Shown: positions 24,819 to 33,325 of the stretch, piece after piece
Layout of the letters: each line of letters opens with the position of its first letter
Position numbering within the stretch: position 1 is the first letter of the stretch
NCBI RefSeq assembly: GCF_019084545.1
Contig: NZ_JAHREP010000024.1
Span: 1-64,000, forward strand
Direction of reading: 5' to 3'
From: Marinobacterium ramblicola
Lineage (GTDB): Bacteria; Pseudomonadota; Gammaproteobacteria; Pseudomonadales; Balneatricaceae
Length of the DNA stretch: 64,000 bases
Made by a program: the position numbers and the translations under genes
The notes under the pieces: model-generated
The model's database searches: none
The model's input: only the letters and a program-made list of their open reading frames with translations
What the model was told of the DNA's origin: nothing

Positions 24819-27461
24819 TCAGGCGTTATCCGTGTGTGGCCGCAGCTGTTGATGCAGCCAGGCCAGTAGCAGCAGTACCAGTCCCAGGCCCATGAACGAT
24901 GCGACGCGCAGCAGTCCATCCAGGCCCTGCATATCGATCAGGAAAATCTTCACGATCACCAGCACCAGAAGGGTCATCGCGCCCTGGTATAACCGGTGCC
25001 GCTCGCGACGAATCGCCCACCCCATGCCGACCGCGGCCAGCAATAGCCAGGTGGCCGAATAGGTATAGAGTTCCGGGTTCTCGGTGGGCAGTGCAATGTC
25101 CAGCGCACCCTGCCAGAGATGCCGTATCTCCAGCGATACAAACAGCAGCAGGTTGAGACCGCAACCCAGCGTCGCCCAAGGGCGAAAACCGAGCCGATAG
25201 TAGCGGGCGATGGCGAGCAGCAACAGGGTCGGTGCACCATAGGCCAGCAGCAGAAGGTTCCACACCGGTGTCGAGGCGATAGGCGTCTGCCCCCAAAGCG
25301 GGTTGTCGATCAGCACCACGACAAAGAGATGATTGGTCAGACTCATGGTCAGAAGCAGGGCGGCCAGTGTCCTGTATAGCCTGGCGACATACTGGCTCAG
25401 GGAGGCTCGCCAGTGGTAGACCAGAGAGGCCGCACCCCAGACCAGGGTATTGATCGCGGCTTCGGTAAAGCCGTAGTGGCGGTTGAATATCTCACCGTTA
25501 TACAGCCAGTAGCGCAACTCAGTACCCAGTGTCAGTACCAATAGCGTTGCCGCGGCACCCTGCAGCCAGGCCTGCAGCGGGGGCGAGCGTCGACTTATCC
25601 TGGCTGCGATAAAGCAGCTCAGGGTTGAGCCGCCATAGGTCCACAGCGACCAGTGCACTTCGCTGGGGTAGCTTATCACCCAGGGGTTCAGTATCAGCCG
25701 GCAGCCTACCGCCAGGATCACCAGCCGGATCAGCCAGGGCAGCAGCGGCTGAGGGAAACGCTGATGGATAGCGGCCAGCGAGATCAACTGCAGGGCCAGC
25801 GCCAGGGTCAGGGTCGCTTCCTGAAACCAGATCACCACCGCCAGCGAGTAGGCGAGGTGGGAGGAGGCGATCAGCGTCAAGGTCAGAGCGGGGGTCTGCC
25901 TGTTCGTCGCCTGTCTGGCAAGAGCGAGATAGGCGATGCCGGCAGCCAGGGCGGCGCCGCCCCAGCGCCACTCATCATGCAGTTCCGCCAATAGCAGATA
26001 GGCGATCGCCAGCATCAGCAGCGGTGTCAGGCAGCCGATACTGGCCCAGATTCCCGGTAGCGGCGCGCGTGCGCGAAGGTTCCAGGTGGCATACGCGATC
26101 GCCAGCAGGGAGAGCAGAGCAAGCAGTGCGATCAGACTGTTCCTCTCGACAGGCGAAGGGGGGCGAATGATCACGTCGAACAGCTGCCAGGAGGTGAACT
26201 GAGCCAGCAGCGCAGCGCCCAGGGCGATCAGTGCCAGTCCCGGTAGCGGCGTCAGCAACGGTCGCCTGCCGGCGGCATGAAGCAGCAGCAGCGGCAGCAG
26301 TAGCTGACTCCAAACGGCGGTCAAATCCAGGGCGTCACGAAACAGGGTGTAGCTTTGGGCGGCGATTACCAGCAGCAACGCCAGCAGCATCGCATATTCG
26401 CTGCTGCCCGCGGCGCGCAATAGATCCGGGTAGACGTTCGAACGATCGTCCCGGTACTTGAGTGAGAGCAACCAGTCCAGCGTCGGCATGGCGAGCAGGC
26501 CCCAGGCGATGCCGAGCAGATACAGGGTGCGGCTGACCTCGGCGGTCGGTGGGGTGTGGAAGCTCAGTCCCCACCAGGCCAGTGCGCCGACTACCACACC
26601 GCACCAGAGCCAGAGACGCCAGACATAGCGTAGCAACAGCAGTACGGACAGGCTGAGGATGAAGGCGTACACCAGCGCGCCCTCGATCTGCTGACTCCCG
26701 GTGCTGACCAATATCGGCACCAGGTAGCCGCCGAGCATGCCGAGGGCGGCCAACAGTGGGCCGTGCAGGAGTGCCAAACCCAGGGTGGCAAAGGAGACCA
26801 GTGCCATGCCGGCGAACACCAAACCCGGCGGTACATAGTCGAGTTGGTGCAGGCTGGCGAGCAGCGCGGCATAGAGGATGATACTGGCGCCGCCGGCGAG
26901 GGCGGCAAAAACATCGCTATGGCCGCGGCGATAGCGCAGCCAGTTGGCCGCTGCGTGCAGACCGATACCGGTCAGCAGCGACAGCAGAATACGCGCACCG
27001 GGACCGAGCAAGCCCTGCTCGATCGAGTAGCGCACCATAAACACCCCGGCCAGGCCGACGCAGGTTCCGCCGAGCCAGATCATCCAGTGTCGGCGCAGGT
27101 GCTGAACCAGACCCGTGGTGGTGGAGCGCCCGGGCGGCTCGACAGGTTGAGGCTGCTCCTGTGGCGGGCGCGAGCCGATACCCCAGGGGTCGGCCGCAGT
27201 CGTCAGGGGCGCAGGTGTGGTCTCATCGGCAGCCGACGGAGTGGTGTCCTCGCTCTCGTCCTTATCGACCGCCGAGGGGGTAATTGGCTGCTGCCGGGTC
27301 GACCGCGTCTTGAGTTCCTCCCGTAGCCAGGCGATCTCCAGTTCGGCCTGGCGCAGCCGCTCGTCGACTCGCTTCTGACGTATAAAACTGACGAAGCCGA
27401 GCAGCGCACCGACCATCAGCGCCAGCAACAGTAATGAAAACAGCGACAGCAGAACTTCCAT
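24819..27461 (-). CDS. DUF2339-family polytopic membrane protein (880 aa)
   Basis: The protein begins with one helix (LLSLFSLLLLALMVGALLGFVSFI) and a basic, coiled-coil-like segment (RVDERLRQAELEIAWLREELKTR). A low-complexity Thr/Ala/Asp/Pro linker (about 60-115) follows, and then more than twenty hydrophobic helices to the end. This layout matches DUF2339 (YccS/YhfK are unrelated), a family of giant inner-membrane proteins of unknown function. Conserved-looking loops include WMIWLGGTCVGLAGVFMVRYS and FLIDMQGLDGLLRVASFMGLG. It is monocistronic, with a terminator just past the stop, and divergent from the DnaJ-related gene. Confidence 0.9.
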   Translation of the reverse strand: MEVLLSLFSLLLLALMVGALLGFVSFIRQKRVDERLRQAELEIAWLREELKTRSTRQQPITPSAVDKDESEDTTPSAADETTPAPLTTAADPWGIGSRPPQEQPQPVEPPGRSTTTGLVQHLRRHWMIWLGGTCVGLAGVFMVRYSIEQGLLGPGARILLSLLTGIGLHAAANWLRYRRGHSDVFAALAGGASIILYAALLASLHQLDYVPPGLVFAGMALVSFATLGLALLHGPLLAALGMLGGYLVPILVSTGSQQIEGALVYAFILSLSVLLLLRYVWRLWLWCGVVVGALAWWGLSFHTPPTAEVSRTLYLLGIAWGLLAMPTLDWLLSLKYRDDRSNVYPDLLRAAGSSEYAMLLALLLVIAAQSYTLFRDALDLTAVWSQLLLPLLLLHAAGRRPLLTPLPGLALIALGAALLAQFTSWQLFDVIIRPPSPVERNSLIALLALLSLLAIAYATWNLRARAPLPGIWASIGCLTPLLMLAIAYLLLAELHDEWRWGGAALAAGIAYLALARQATNRQTPALTLTLIASSHLAYSLAVVIWFQEATLTLALALQLISLAAIHQRFPQPLLPWLIRLVILAVGCRLILNPWVISYPSEVHWSLWTYGGSTLSCFIAARISRRSPPLQAWLQGAAATLLVLTLGTELRYWLYNGEIFNRHYGFTEAAINTLVWGAASLVYHWRASLSQYVARLYRTLAALLLTMSLTNHLFVVVLIDNPLWGQTPIASTPVWNLLLLAYGAPTLLLLAIARYYRLGFRPWATLGCGLNLLLFVSLEIRHLWQGALDIALPTENPELYTYSATWLLLAAVGMGWAIRRERHRLYQGAMTLLVLVIVKIFLIDMQGLDGLLRVASFMGLGLVLLLLAWLHQQLRPHTDNA

Positions 27462-27666
27462 GCGACGATCTCCTCGGTCGGTTAGGCTGAAGCATAATCG
27501 AGTAGCTCAAGGCTTACCAAATCCGCTTCCTGGCGCCGCTTTCCGGTCGCGGAGCACTGTCTATACTGAAAGCGTCGGGCCGCTGTCGGTGGCTCTCAAT
27601 CTATCAAGATCGACTGCGATCTACCGTCGAACGGTGGTGACCCAGGGTAAGTGAAAGGTAACAGAG

Positions 27667-28074
27667 ATGATCAATCCAGTACTGCCGCAAGTGTTGCATG
27701 TGTTGCGCCAGCATCCGGACGGGATCAGCGAATATCGCTTAATGAAGACGCTGGACGAAGAGCACCTGTTCGAGGAGCAGAACAGGACGGACGGCGCGAT
27801 GCTACCCCTATATCGCAAACACTTTCTGATCATGAATGCGCTTTACGACCTGCAGGATATCCTCTGGCAGGAGGAGGACAGGGTGCTCGAGATCTCGCCC
27901 ATGCATATCGAGCTGCATGAGCGCCAGACCCGGAAACCGGAGAAGCAGGAGCCGGAATGGTATCCGCTGCTCAGTGAGTATTACCTGGATTGGGAGTACT
28001 ACCGCAACACCACGGAGGAGGACATCAACAGAATGATGGAGGAGCTGAAAGCCCAGGCTTCTCCGCCGCAATGA
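27667..28074 (+). CDS. DnaJ-related domain protein lacking a J domain (135 aa)
   Basis: The start INPVLPQVLHVLRQHPDGISEYRLMKTLDEE and the segment LPLYRKHFLIMNALYDLQDILWQEEDRVLEISPMHIEL match the N-terminal DNAJ_related region. In many gammaproteobacteria that region precedes a C-terminal J domain in a protein of about 200 residues. Here the chain stops after an acidic helical tail, and no HPD motif follows downstream. So this is either a natural short form or a protein that lost its J domain. GGTAACAG precedes the ATG. It is monocistronic, converging on yaiI. Confidence 0.8.
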   Translation: MINPVLPQVLHVLRQHPDGISEYRLMKTLDEEHLFEEQNRTDGAMLPLYRKHFLIMNALYDLQDILWQEEDRVLEISPMHIELHERQTRKPEKQEPEWYPLLSEYYLDWEYYRNTTEEDINRMMEELKAQASPPQ

Positions 28075-28168
28075 TCAACCGGTTCGGAAACGGCCGACCA
28101 GCTCGCCAAGTCGGTTGGCCATTGTGCGCAGCGCGAAACTCCAGATGGATATAGAGTGCCGGGGGGAG

Positions 28169-28618
28169 TCAGTGCTTGGCGCGTGCGATCAGCCTGTCCA
28201 GGTGCTGAGCGAAGGCGTGGCGGTCACTCTGGCTCAGTGCCGCCGGGCCGCCGGTCTGCACACCGCTGGAGCGCATGGTCTCGAGAAAGTCGCGCATGTT
28301 CAGTCGTGCGCGCACGTTGTCGGTGGTCAGCAGTTCGCCGCGCGGGCTCAGCGCCAGGGCGCCTTTCTCGATCACTTCGGCGGCCAGGGGGATATCGCTG
28401 GTGATCACCAGGTCATCCGCGGCGGCGCGCTTGACGATCTCGTTATCGGCGACGTCGAACCCCTGCTCGACCTGTATGGCGCGGATGAACTTCGACGGCG
28501 GGGTGCGCATCGGCTGGTTGGCCACCAGTGTGGTTTCGATACCGGCGCGCTCGGCGGCGCGGAAGATGATCTCTTTAATGACGACCGGACAGGCATCGGC
28601 GTCGACCCAGATTTTCAT
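28169..28618 (-). CDS. yaiI: YaiI/YqxD family protein (NYN/PIN-like)
   Basis: The protein has 149 residues and the family start [18 protein letters not shown]. It continues with [41 protein letters not shown] and [18 protein letters not shown]. The aspartate pattern (D6, D8, then ITSDIPLA) resembles PIN/NYN nuclease sites, but no activity is established for the family. A longer frame extends 18 codons upstream without family similarity, so the ATG at 28618 was chosen. It is followed on the minus strand by a short stretch (28075-28140) that may be a chemoreceptor remnant. Confidence 0.92.
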   Translation of the reverse strand: MKIWVDADACPVVIKEIIFRAAERAGIETTLVANQPMRTPPSKFIRAIQVEQGFDVADNEIVKRAAADDLVITSDIPLAAEVIEKGALALSPRGELLTTDNVRARLNMRDFLETMRSSGVQTGGPAALSQSDRHAFAQHLDRLIARAKH

Positions 28619-28681
28619 AGTATATCCCGGCAGAGCATGGAAAAATGCCACTCTAGGGCAGCACGGCGACAAACGCCAGCG

Positions 28682-29209
28682 TCAGTCGGCCCAGCCCGAC
28701 CCGATCGCACGCCAGGGCAGTTCAAGGCCGAGCTCGGGGACCTGCAGCGCAACCCAGGCCGGAAAGGTGTTGCTGTTGGGGCCGGGGAAGAGTCGGTATT
28801 CCTGTTTCCAGGGGTAGCTTTCCACCGCTTGCCGGATCTTGTCGATCAGTTCGTCGACCCCGGGGCCGCGTTTATCCAGCAGCAGTTCCGGGCGCGAGCC
28901 ATACCAGTAGCGATCCGGCAGATCCTGGGTGCTGCGTAACACCGGCAGCCCCTGGCGTGCACGCCAGCCGACCACCTCGAACACGGTGTAGCTGTCGGCC
29001 TGACGGGGTTTGACCGCGATCCAGGTATGTACCGCGAAGATGCCGCGCCACCCCCAGGCGTCAGCCGCGTATACCTGAATGATCGGCTCGGGATTGCTGG
29101 CCGGATCCGGCGCAATGCCGGCCGATTCGCGGCTGGCCGTGCGCCAGCCGTCGCCGGAGCAGCCGATGATCAGCAGCGAGGCCATAAGTGTGAGAAGTGA
29201 TCGACGCAT
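28682..29209 (-). CDS. DUF3750-family lipoprotein
   Basis: The ATG at 29209 (GGAGGT eight bases upstream) gives a 175-residue protein with a lipoprotein signal MRRSLLTLMASLLIIGC, Cys17 being the modification site. The mature part holds the DUF3750 pattern IIQVYAADAWGWRGIFAVHTWIAVKP and FEVVGWRARQGLPV. Later come YWYGSRPELLLDKRG and the ending FPGPNSNTFPAWVALQVPELGLELPWRAIGSG. The invariant HTW and PNSNTF motifs recall papain-like folds, but this is my inference. A longer start at 29278 would destroy the signal peptide. The RHH gene lies 19 bases upstream. Confidence 0.87.
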   Translation of the reverse strand: MRRSLLTLMASLLIIGCSGDGWRTASRESAGIAPDPASNPEPIIQVYAADAWGWRGIFAVHTWIAVKPRQADSYTVFEVVGWRARQGLPVLRSTQDLPDRYWYGSRPELLLDKRGPGVDELIDKIRQAVESYPWKQEYRLFPGPNSNTFPAWVALQVPELGLELPWRAIGSGWAD

Positions 29210-29228
29210 GGTCGGCACCTCCGCTGAT

Positions 29229-29585
29229 TCAAGAGTGGTGCAGGGTGTTTCGCTCACGTTTGAGAATAGCACCGGCATCGAGGGTGCGGATCGGGATATC
29301 GGTTCTGCGCGGAATCTCGCCGGCCAGCTGTAACCTCAGGTAGCGCATCGCGCACACCCGCAGGAAGGAGGTGAAGTTGTTGATATCGTGGCCGTTGTCC
29401 AGCGCTTCGTGGTAGAGCTTGGTGACCAGTTGCGGCACGTTCATCTCGTCGCGCCGGGCGATCTCGGTCAACACATGCCAGAAGTAGTTCTCCAGGCGCA
29501 CGCTGGTGACCATGTCATTGATGCGCAGGGAGCGGGTTGAACTGTCCCAGAGAGCCGGGTCGGCACTGATGAATAGCTTGCACAC
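29229..29585 (-). CDS. Ribbon-helix-helix domain protein (RHH_4 type)
   Basis: The product has 118 residues and starts CKLFISADPALWDSSTRSLRINDMVTSVRLENYFWHVLTEIARRDEMNVPQLVTKLYHEAL, the typical RHH_4 pattern. A strand (TSVRLEN) is followed by two helices. Such proteins are probable DNA-binding regulators; some are misannotated as aryl-sulfate sulfotransferases. The start is GTG with GAGGTG six bases upstream. It may be co-transcribed with the DUF3750 lipoprotein gene, which begins 19 bases after its stop. Targets are unknown. Confidence 0.85.
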   Translation of the reverse strand: MCKLFISADPALWDSSTRSLRINDMVTSVRLENYFWHVLTEIARRDEMNVPQLVTKLYHEALDNGHDINNFTSFLRVCAMRYLRLQLAGEIPRRTDIPIRTLDAGAILKRERNTLHHS

Positions 29586-29677
29586 GCGGACACCTCACCT
29601 TCTTGTTATAAGCGGTGGTCAGCTGCTCACAGGACCGAACAGGCCCAGAGGGCCGGTCCGGTCGGCACAGATCACTC

Positions 29678-30244
29678 TCATCCGTTGAGCAGTGCCATGA
29701 ATTGAGCGAGCCAGGCCGGGTGGGCCGGCCAGGCGGGCGCAGTCACCAGATTACCATCGGTTACCGCTTGATCAACCTCTATCTCGGCATATTCGCCGCC
29801 GGACAGCTTTACTTCCGGTGCACAGGCCGGATAGGCGGAGCAGCGCCGCCCCTCGAGTACGTCGGCTGCGGCCAGCAGTTGGGCGCCGTGGCAGATCGCG
29901 GCCACCGGTTTGTTGGCGGTGAAAAAGTGGCGCACCATCTCGATTACCCTCGGATTCAGGCGCAGGTACTCGGGCGCGCGCCCGCCGGGGATGACCAGGG
30001 CATCGTACAGAGCAGGATCGATCTGGTCGAAGCTGGCGTTAAGGGTAAAGCGGTGTCCCGGCTTTTCGCTGTAGGTCTGGTCACCCTCGAAGTCGTGGAT
30101 CGCCGTGGCCACGCTGTCGCCGGCACGTTTGTCGGGACAGACGGCGTCGACCTGGTGGCCGACCGCCTGTAGCGCCTGGAACGGCACCATGGTTTCGTAG
30201 TCTTCGGTGAAATCGCCGGTGATCATCAGAATCTTCTTGCTCAT
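29678..30244 (-). CDS. DJ-1/PfpI family protein (type 1 glutamine amidotransferase-like)
   Basis: The 188-residue protein starts [37 protein letters not shown]. The nucleophile elbow is [10 protein letters not shown], with Cys around residue 116 preceded by the [14 protein letters not shown] turn. Members include glyoxalase- or deglycase-like stress proteins and PfpI proteases; the activity here is not readable. The ATG at 30244 has AAGGAG nine bases upstream. A longer frame continues 44 codons upstream, but it merely translates the tandem 51-bp repeat and is not accepted. Confidence 0.92.
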   Translation of the reverse strand: MSKKILMITGDFTEDYETMVPFQALQAVGHQVDAVCPDKRAGDSVATAIHDFEGDQTYSEKPGHRFTLNASFDQIDPALYDALVIPGGRAPEYLRLNPRVIEMVRHFFTANKPVAAICHGAQLLAAADVLEGRRCSAYPACAPEVKLSGGEYAEIEVDQAVTDGNLVTAPAWPAHPAWLAQFMALLNG

Positions 30245-30260
30245 GACGGCACTCCTTTTT

Positions 30261-30362
30261 ATATACAGGATGTATGGTATGCCGCGAGCGCATGGATGCG
30301 CAGGAGCGGCGATATACAGGATGTATGGTACGCCGCGGGCGCATGGATGCGCAGGAGCGGCG
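30261..30362. repeat. Tandem pair of a 51-bp palindromic repeat
   Basis: Units 30261-30311 and 30312-30362 differ at only two positions. Each begins ATATACAGGATGTATGGTA, has CCGCGRGC, the perfect inverted core GCGCATGGATGCGC, and ends CAGGAGCGGCG. A third, inverted, diverged copy lies at 34576-34622 upstream of argD. The pair sits just upstream of the DJ-1 gene's ribosome-binding site and is transcribed with it if the promoter lies further upstream. No spacer separates the units, so it is not CRISPR. Confidence 0.88.
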
Positions 30363-30439
30363 ATGAGGTCAGTCATGTTGTAGCAGTTCGCATGGCCCAG
30401 CGGGTAATAACCGGCTACTACACCGGCGACTACAGGGCG

Positions 30440-31213
30440 TTAGCTGAACAGGGATAGGTCGAATCGGTCCAGCAACAGTTTGGCCGACATCAACAGGGTG
30501 ATGGTGACGATCAGCGGTCTGATCAGCCGGGTGCCGCGAGTTACCACCAGGCGCGCGCCGAGTTGGCCGCCGATTAGTTGACCCAGCCCCATGGCCAGTC
30601 CCGCGAGCCAGAGGATATGGCCACTGAACAGGAAAAACAGCAGCGCGGCGAAATTAGAGGTGAAATTGAGCACCTTGGTGTGCGCGGTGGCACGGGCCAG
30701 ACCGAATCCGGCCAGGGTAACGAACGCCAGCATGAAAAAGGTGCCGGTGCCGGGTCCGAAGAAGCCGTCGTAAAAACCCACGGCGCTGGAGATCCCCACC
30801 GCAAACAGGGTGGTGCCGATACGCCGTTCGCGGTCCAGGTCGCTGATCTTGGGTGAGAACGCGAAGTAGAGCGCAATCAGGATCAACAGCGCCGGCATGA
30901 TGCCGGCGAGAATGGAGTTGTCGATATGTTGCACCAGCAGCGTACCGGCGGCAGAACCGAGAAAGGTGCACAGAATCATGCCGCGCATCTCGCCCAGGTT
31001 TACCTGGCCCCTGCGCACGAAGTAGGCGCTGGCCGCAAAGGTGCCGAAGCTGCCCTGCAGCTTGTTGGTGGCCAGTGCCTGAACCGGACTCAGACCGCTG
31101 GCCAGCAGTACCGGCAGAGTGATCAGGCCACCGCCACCGGCGATGGCATCGATGGTGCCTGCCACCAGACCGGTGAAAAGGAAGGTGAGTATCAGCAGCA
31201 GGTCCAGTTCCAA
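30440..31213 (-). CDS. TSUP-family transporter (TauE/SafE, sulfite/sulfoacetate exporter type)
   Basis: The 257-residue membrane protein has about eight helices and the family signature DAIAGGGGLITLPVLLASGLSPVQALATNKLQGSFGTFAA in the first repeat. GFYDGFFGPGTGTFF in the second repeat completes the TSUP pattern. Family members export sulfite, sulfoacetate or other C-S anions; the direction and substrate are inferred. The start chosen is TTG at 31213, with CGGAG about eight bases upstream, matching the usual beginning just before ELDLLLILTF; a longer frame reaches 31357. It is divergent from the sulfite dehydrogenase gene across a 330-bp gap, consistent with a shared sulfite theme. Confidence 0.9.
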   Translation of the reverse strand: MELDLLLILTFLFTGLVAGTIDAIAGGGGLITLPVLLASGLSPVQALATNKLQGSFGTFAASAYFVRRGQVNLGEMRGMILCTFLGSAAGTLLVQHIDNSILAGIMPALLILIALYFAFSPKISDLDRERRIGTTLFAVGISSAVGFYDGFFGPGTGTFFMLAFVTLAGFGLARATAHTKVLNFTSNFAALLFFLFSGHILWLAGLAMGLGQLIGGQLGARLVVTRGTRLIRPLIVTITLLMSAKLLLDRFDLSLFS

Positions 31214-31543
31214 GCTTGTCACTCCGATCGGCAAAGCCGCTACTCTGGCGCCGGTCGATGAGGCGGTCAAGTATTGTGATGCGATGGAGTGTGGGCTCGT
31301 TTCGTTACTCGGATGCAGCTGTCGTATCGGACCAGTTATTCGGCATAGATCAGACAAGTCTATTTATTAGATTTTTTTAATATAAATAAGGATTAATTGG
31401 CATCGGCTGCTAGTCTGATATTGAAAGATCGATACCGCCGGCCCCTGATGAACCGGCTCCAAGGGTAATACCGATAACAATATGCCCGATGAGCAGACGT
31501 GACGAACACTGGAATCTGTAATCGGGCCCCAGGAGTTTTCGTT
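31214..31543. promoter_or_regulatory. Intergenic control region between TSUP exporter and sulfite dehydrogenase
   Basis: No gene is visible in these 330 bases. An AT-rich block at 31361-31400 (TTATTAGATTTTTTTAATATAAATAAGG) suggests promoter or upstream-element DNA. A plausible plus-strand promoter has TTGGCA near 31397 and TATTGA after a 16-base spacer. CGGCCCCTGATGAACCGG near 31439 is a short imperfect inverted repeat. AGGAG lies nine bases before the downstream ATG. No molybdenum-cofactor riboswitch was recognised. Confidence 0.45.
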
Positions 31544-32872
31544 ATGTCAAAGAAATCACCTGAAACACGTGGCTTGCATCAACTTTACGGCGAAGATCCT
31601 GAAAAGGCGGATCGCCTGATATGGGGGCGAGAGGTGGATCCCGAATCCCGCCGGGGCTTCCTGAAAAAGAGTGGACTGGCGGCGATGACCGCGGCGCTTG
31701 GTGCCGTCGCCATCCCCTATGCGGCCAAGATGCCCGGCGGGCTGATTCCGGCGGCCTTCGCCCAGAGTGAAATGCCGTTCATGCTTGAGGGCAAAGACGG
31801 GTTGACCCTGCTCAACGACCGCCCGATCAACGCGGAAACGCCCCCCCATCTGCTTGACGACGAGATAACCCCCGCCAATCGCATGTTTGTGCGTAACAAC
31901 GGCATACCGCCGGCGATAGAGAATATTGATCCGGCGACCTGGCAGTTACGCATTGAGGGCGAGTCCTGCGTCACGCCGATGACCTTTACCATCGCCGAGC
32001 TCAAGGAGAAGTTCAAACACTACACCTACCAGCTGACCATCGAGTGCGGCGGCAACGGCCGTGCCGAGTATGTACCCTCGGCCAGCGGCAACCAGTGGAC
32101 CACCGGTGCCGTGGCCTGCCCCACCTTTACCGGCGCACGGCTGCGTGACGTGCTGGAGGCCTGCGGTATCAAGAATGACGCGGTTTATATCGGTTACTAT
32201 GCGGCGGACAAGCATGTCAGTGGTGATGCGAGCAAGCACCCGATCTCCCGCGGGGTGCCGATGAGCAAGGCGCTGGAGGATGAATCGCTGATCGCCTGGG
32301 CGATGAACGGCGAAGATATCCCCCTGCTTAACGGCTATCCTCTGCGCCTGGTGTGTGCCGGCTGGGCGGGCTCGGTATCGGGCAAGTGGCTGCAGAGGAT
32401 CATGATTCGCAACAAGAAACATGATGGCGCCAAGATGAAGCCACCCTCCTATGCGATGCCGAAGTATCCGGTGGCGCCGGGTACCGAGGTGCCTGACGAG
32501 GATTTCGTGACCATCGAGGCGATGCCGGTGAAGTCGTTGATCACCTTTCCCGAATCGGGCCTGACCCAGGCCAAGGGGGAGAAACTGGTGGTTCGTGGTC
32601 ATGCCTGGGCCGGGGATCTCGCGGTCGACAAGGTTCAGGTCTCGATCGACTTCGGCGCTACCTGGCATGAGGCGAAACTGATGGCACCGGCCAACCGTCT
32701 GGCCTGGCAGCACTGGAGCACGGTGCTCGATTTCCCCGAGATCGGCTATTACGAAATCTGGGCCAAGGCAACGGACTCCGCGGGCCGTTCTCAACCGATG
32801 GTCGTGCCGGGCTGGAACCCGAAAGGTTATCTCAATAACGCCTGCCACCGCATCGCGGTTCAGATAGCGTGA
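31544..32872 (+). CDS. Periplasmic molybdopterin sulfite dehydrogenase (SorA/SoxC-like)
   Basis: The 442-residue protein has a Tat signal with SRRGFLKK at 35-42 and probable cleavage after AFAQ near residue 74. The Moco domain (about 95-285) contains the molybdenum-ligand cysteine C168 in TIECGGNGRAEY, and CAGWAGSVSGKWL. The C-terminal Ig-like dimerisation domain (about 320-435) completes the sulfite oxidase fold. It oxidises sulfite to sulfate and passes electrons to cytochrome c. Sequence resembles SoxC, but the partner is a small monoheme cytochrome rather than diheme SoxD, and no soxXYZAB genes are nearby, so SorAB-type function is favoured. Confidence 0.9.
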   Translation: MSKKSPETRGLHQLYGEDPEKADRLIWGREVDPESRRGFLKKSGLAAMTAALGAVAIPYAAKMPGGLIPAAFAQSEMPFMLEGKDGLTLLNDRPINAETPPHLLDDEITPANRMFVRNNGIPPAIENIDPATWQLRIEGESCVTPMTFTIAELKEKFKHYTYQLTIECGGNGRAEYVPSASGNQWTTGAVACPTFTGARLRDVLEACGIKNDAVYIGYYAADKHVSGDASKHPISRGVPMSKALEDESLIAWAMNGEDIPLLNGYPLRLVCAGWAGSVSGKWLQRIMIRNKKHDGAKMKPPSYAMPKYPVAPGTEVPDEDFVTIEAMPVKSLITFPESGLTQAKGEKLVVRGHAWAGDLAVDKVQVSIDFGATWHEAKLMAPANRLAWQHWSTVLDFPEIGYYEIWAKATDSAGRSQPMVVPGWNPKGYLNNACHRIAVQIA

Positions 32873-32882
32873 GGAGGCTGAG

Positions 32883-33269
32883 ATGTCTGCACGAATAGTG
32901 CGTCGGCTATTGCCGGCGCTGGTGCTGGCGTTGCTGGTACCGTTGAACGCTGCGGCTGAAACCGACCCGGACACCGGCTTTGTAATTGGCCCCGGGTGGG
33001 AAACGGTGAAAAATAACTGCACGGCCTGTCACTCCGCCAAACTGGTCACCCAGAATGCGGGGTCGCGCAACCGCTGGCAGTACATCATCCGCTGGATGCA
33101 GGAGACTCAGGGGCTCTGGCAGTTCCCGGCCGAGACCGAAAAGGTCATTCTCGACTATCTGGCGGAACATTATGGGCCGAAGAAGGGCGCGCGCCGGCCC
33201 CCGCTGCCGCCGTCCATGCTGCCGGATAATCCCTATAAGAAGAAGGAGGCCGGTGCCGACGCCGGTTGA
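32883..33269 (+). CDS. Monoheme cytochrome c, electron acceptor of the sulfite dehydrogenase
   Basis: The 128-residue protein has a Sec signal peptide (RRLLPALVLALLVPLNAAA, cleavage near 25). It carries one heme-binding motif, C46-T-A-C49-H50, within TVKNNCTACHSAKLV. The likely axial methionine is M72 in IIRWMQETQ, a pattern seen in SorB-like cytochromes. The C-terminal tail is basic and proline-rich (KKGARRPPLPPSMLPDNPYKKK). It starts ten bases after the dehydrogenase stop, so the two form an operon and probably a periplasmic heterodimer that hands electrons to the respiratory chain. Confidence 0.9.
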   Translation: MSARIVRRLLPALVLALLVPLNAAAETDPDTGFVIGPGWETVKNNCTACHSAKLVTQNAGSRNRWQYIIRWMQETQGLWQFPAETEKVILDYLAEHYGPKKGARRPPLPPSMLPDNPYKKKEAGADAG

Positions 33270-33282
33270 GCAATGAGCATTG

Positions 33283-33319
33283 AGGGCTGCCCACCCCGGC
33301 TTAGCGGGTGGGCAGCCCT
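33283..33319. terminator. Perfect 14-bp hairpin between convergent cytochrome and argD genes
   Basis: AGGGCTGCCCACCC (33283-33296) is the exact inverse of GGGTGGGCAGCCCT (33306-33319), with a nine-base loop. No T-run follows on either strand, so classical intrinsic termination is doubtful, but position 13 bases after one stop and 6 bases past the other suggests it ends or stabilises both transcripts. Confidence 0.6.
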
Positions 33320-33325
33320 GAGGTG

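Noticed and set aside
30261-30362. CRISPR array made from the two 51-bp units
   Set aside because: The units are directly adjacent with no spacers, and no cas gene is present.
30245-30376. Open frame extending the DJ-1 gene by 44 codons with a repeated PAHPCARG peptide
   Set aside because: It translates the tandem 51-bp repeat; the ATG at 30244 has AAGGAG at good spacing and matches the family start.
31214-31543. Molybdenum-cofactor riboswitch before the sulfite dehydrogenase
   Set aside because: I could not build the expected multi-stem fold or a linked terminator from the sequence.
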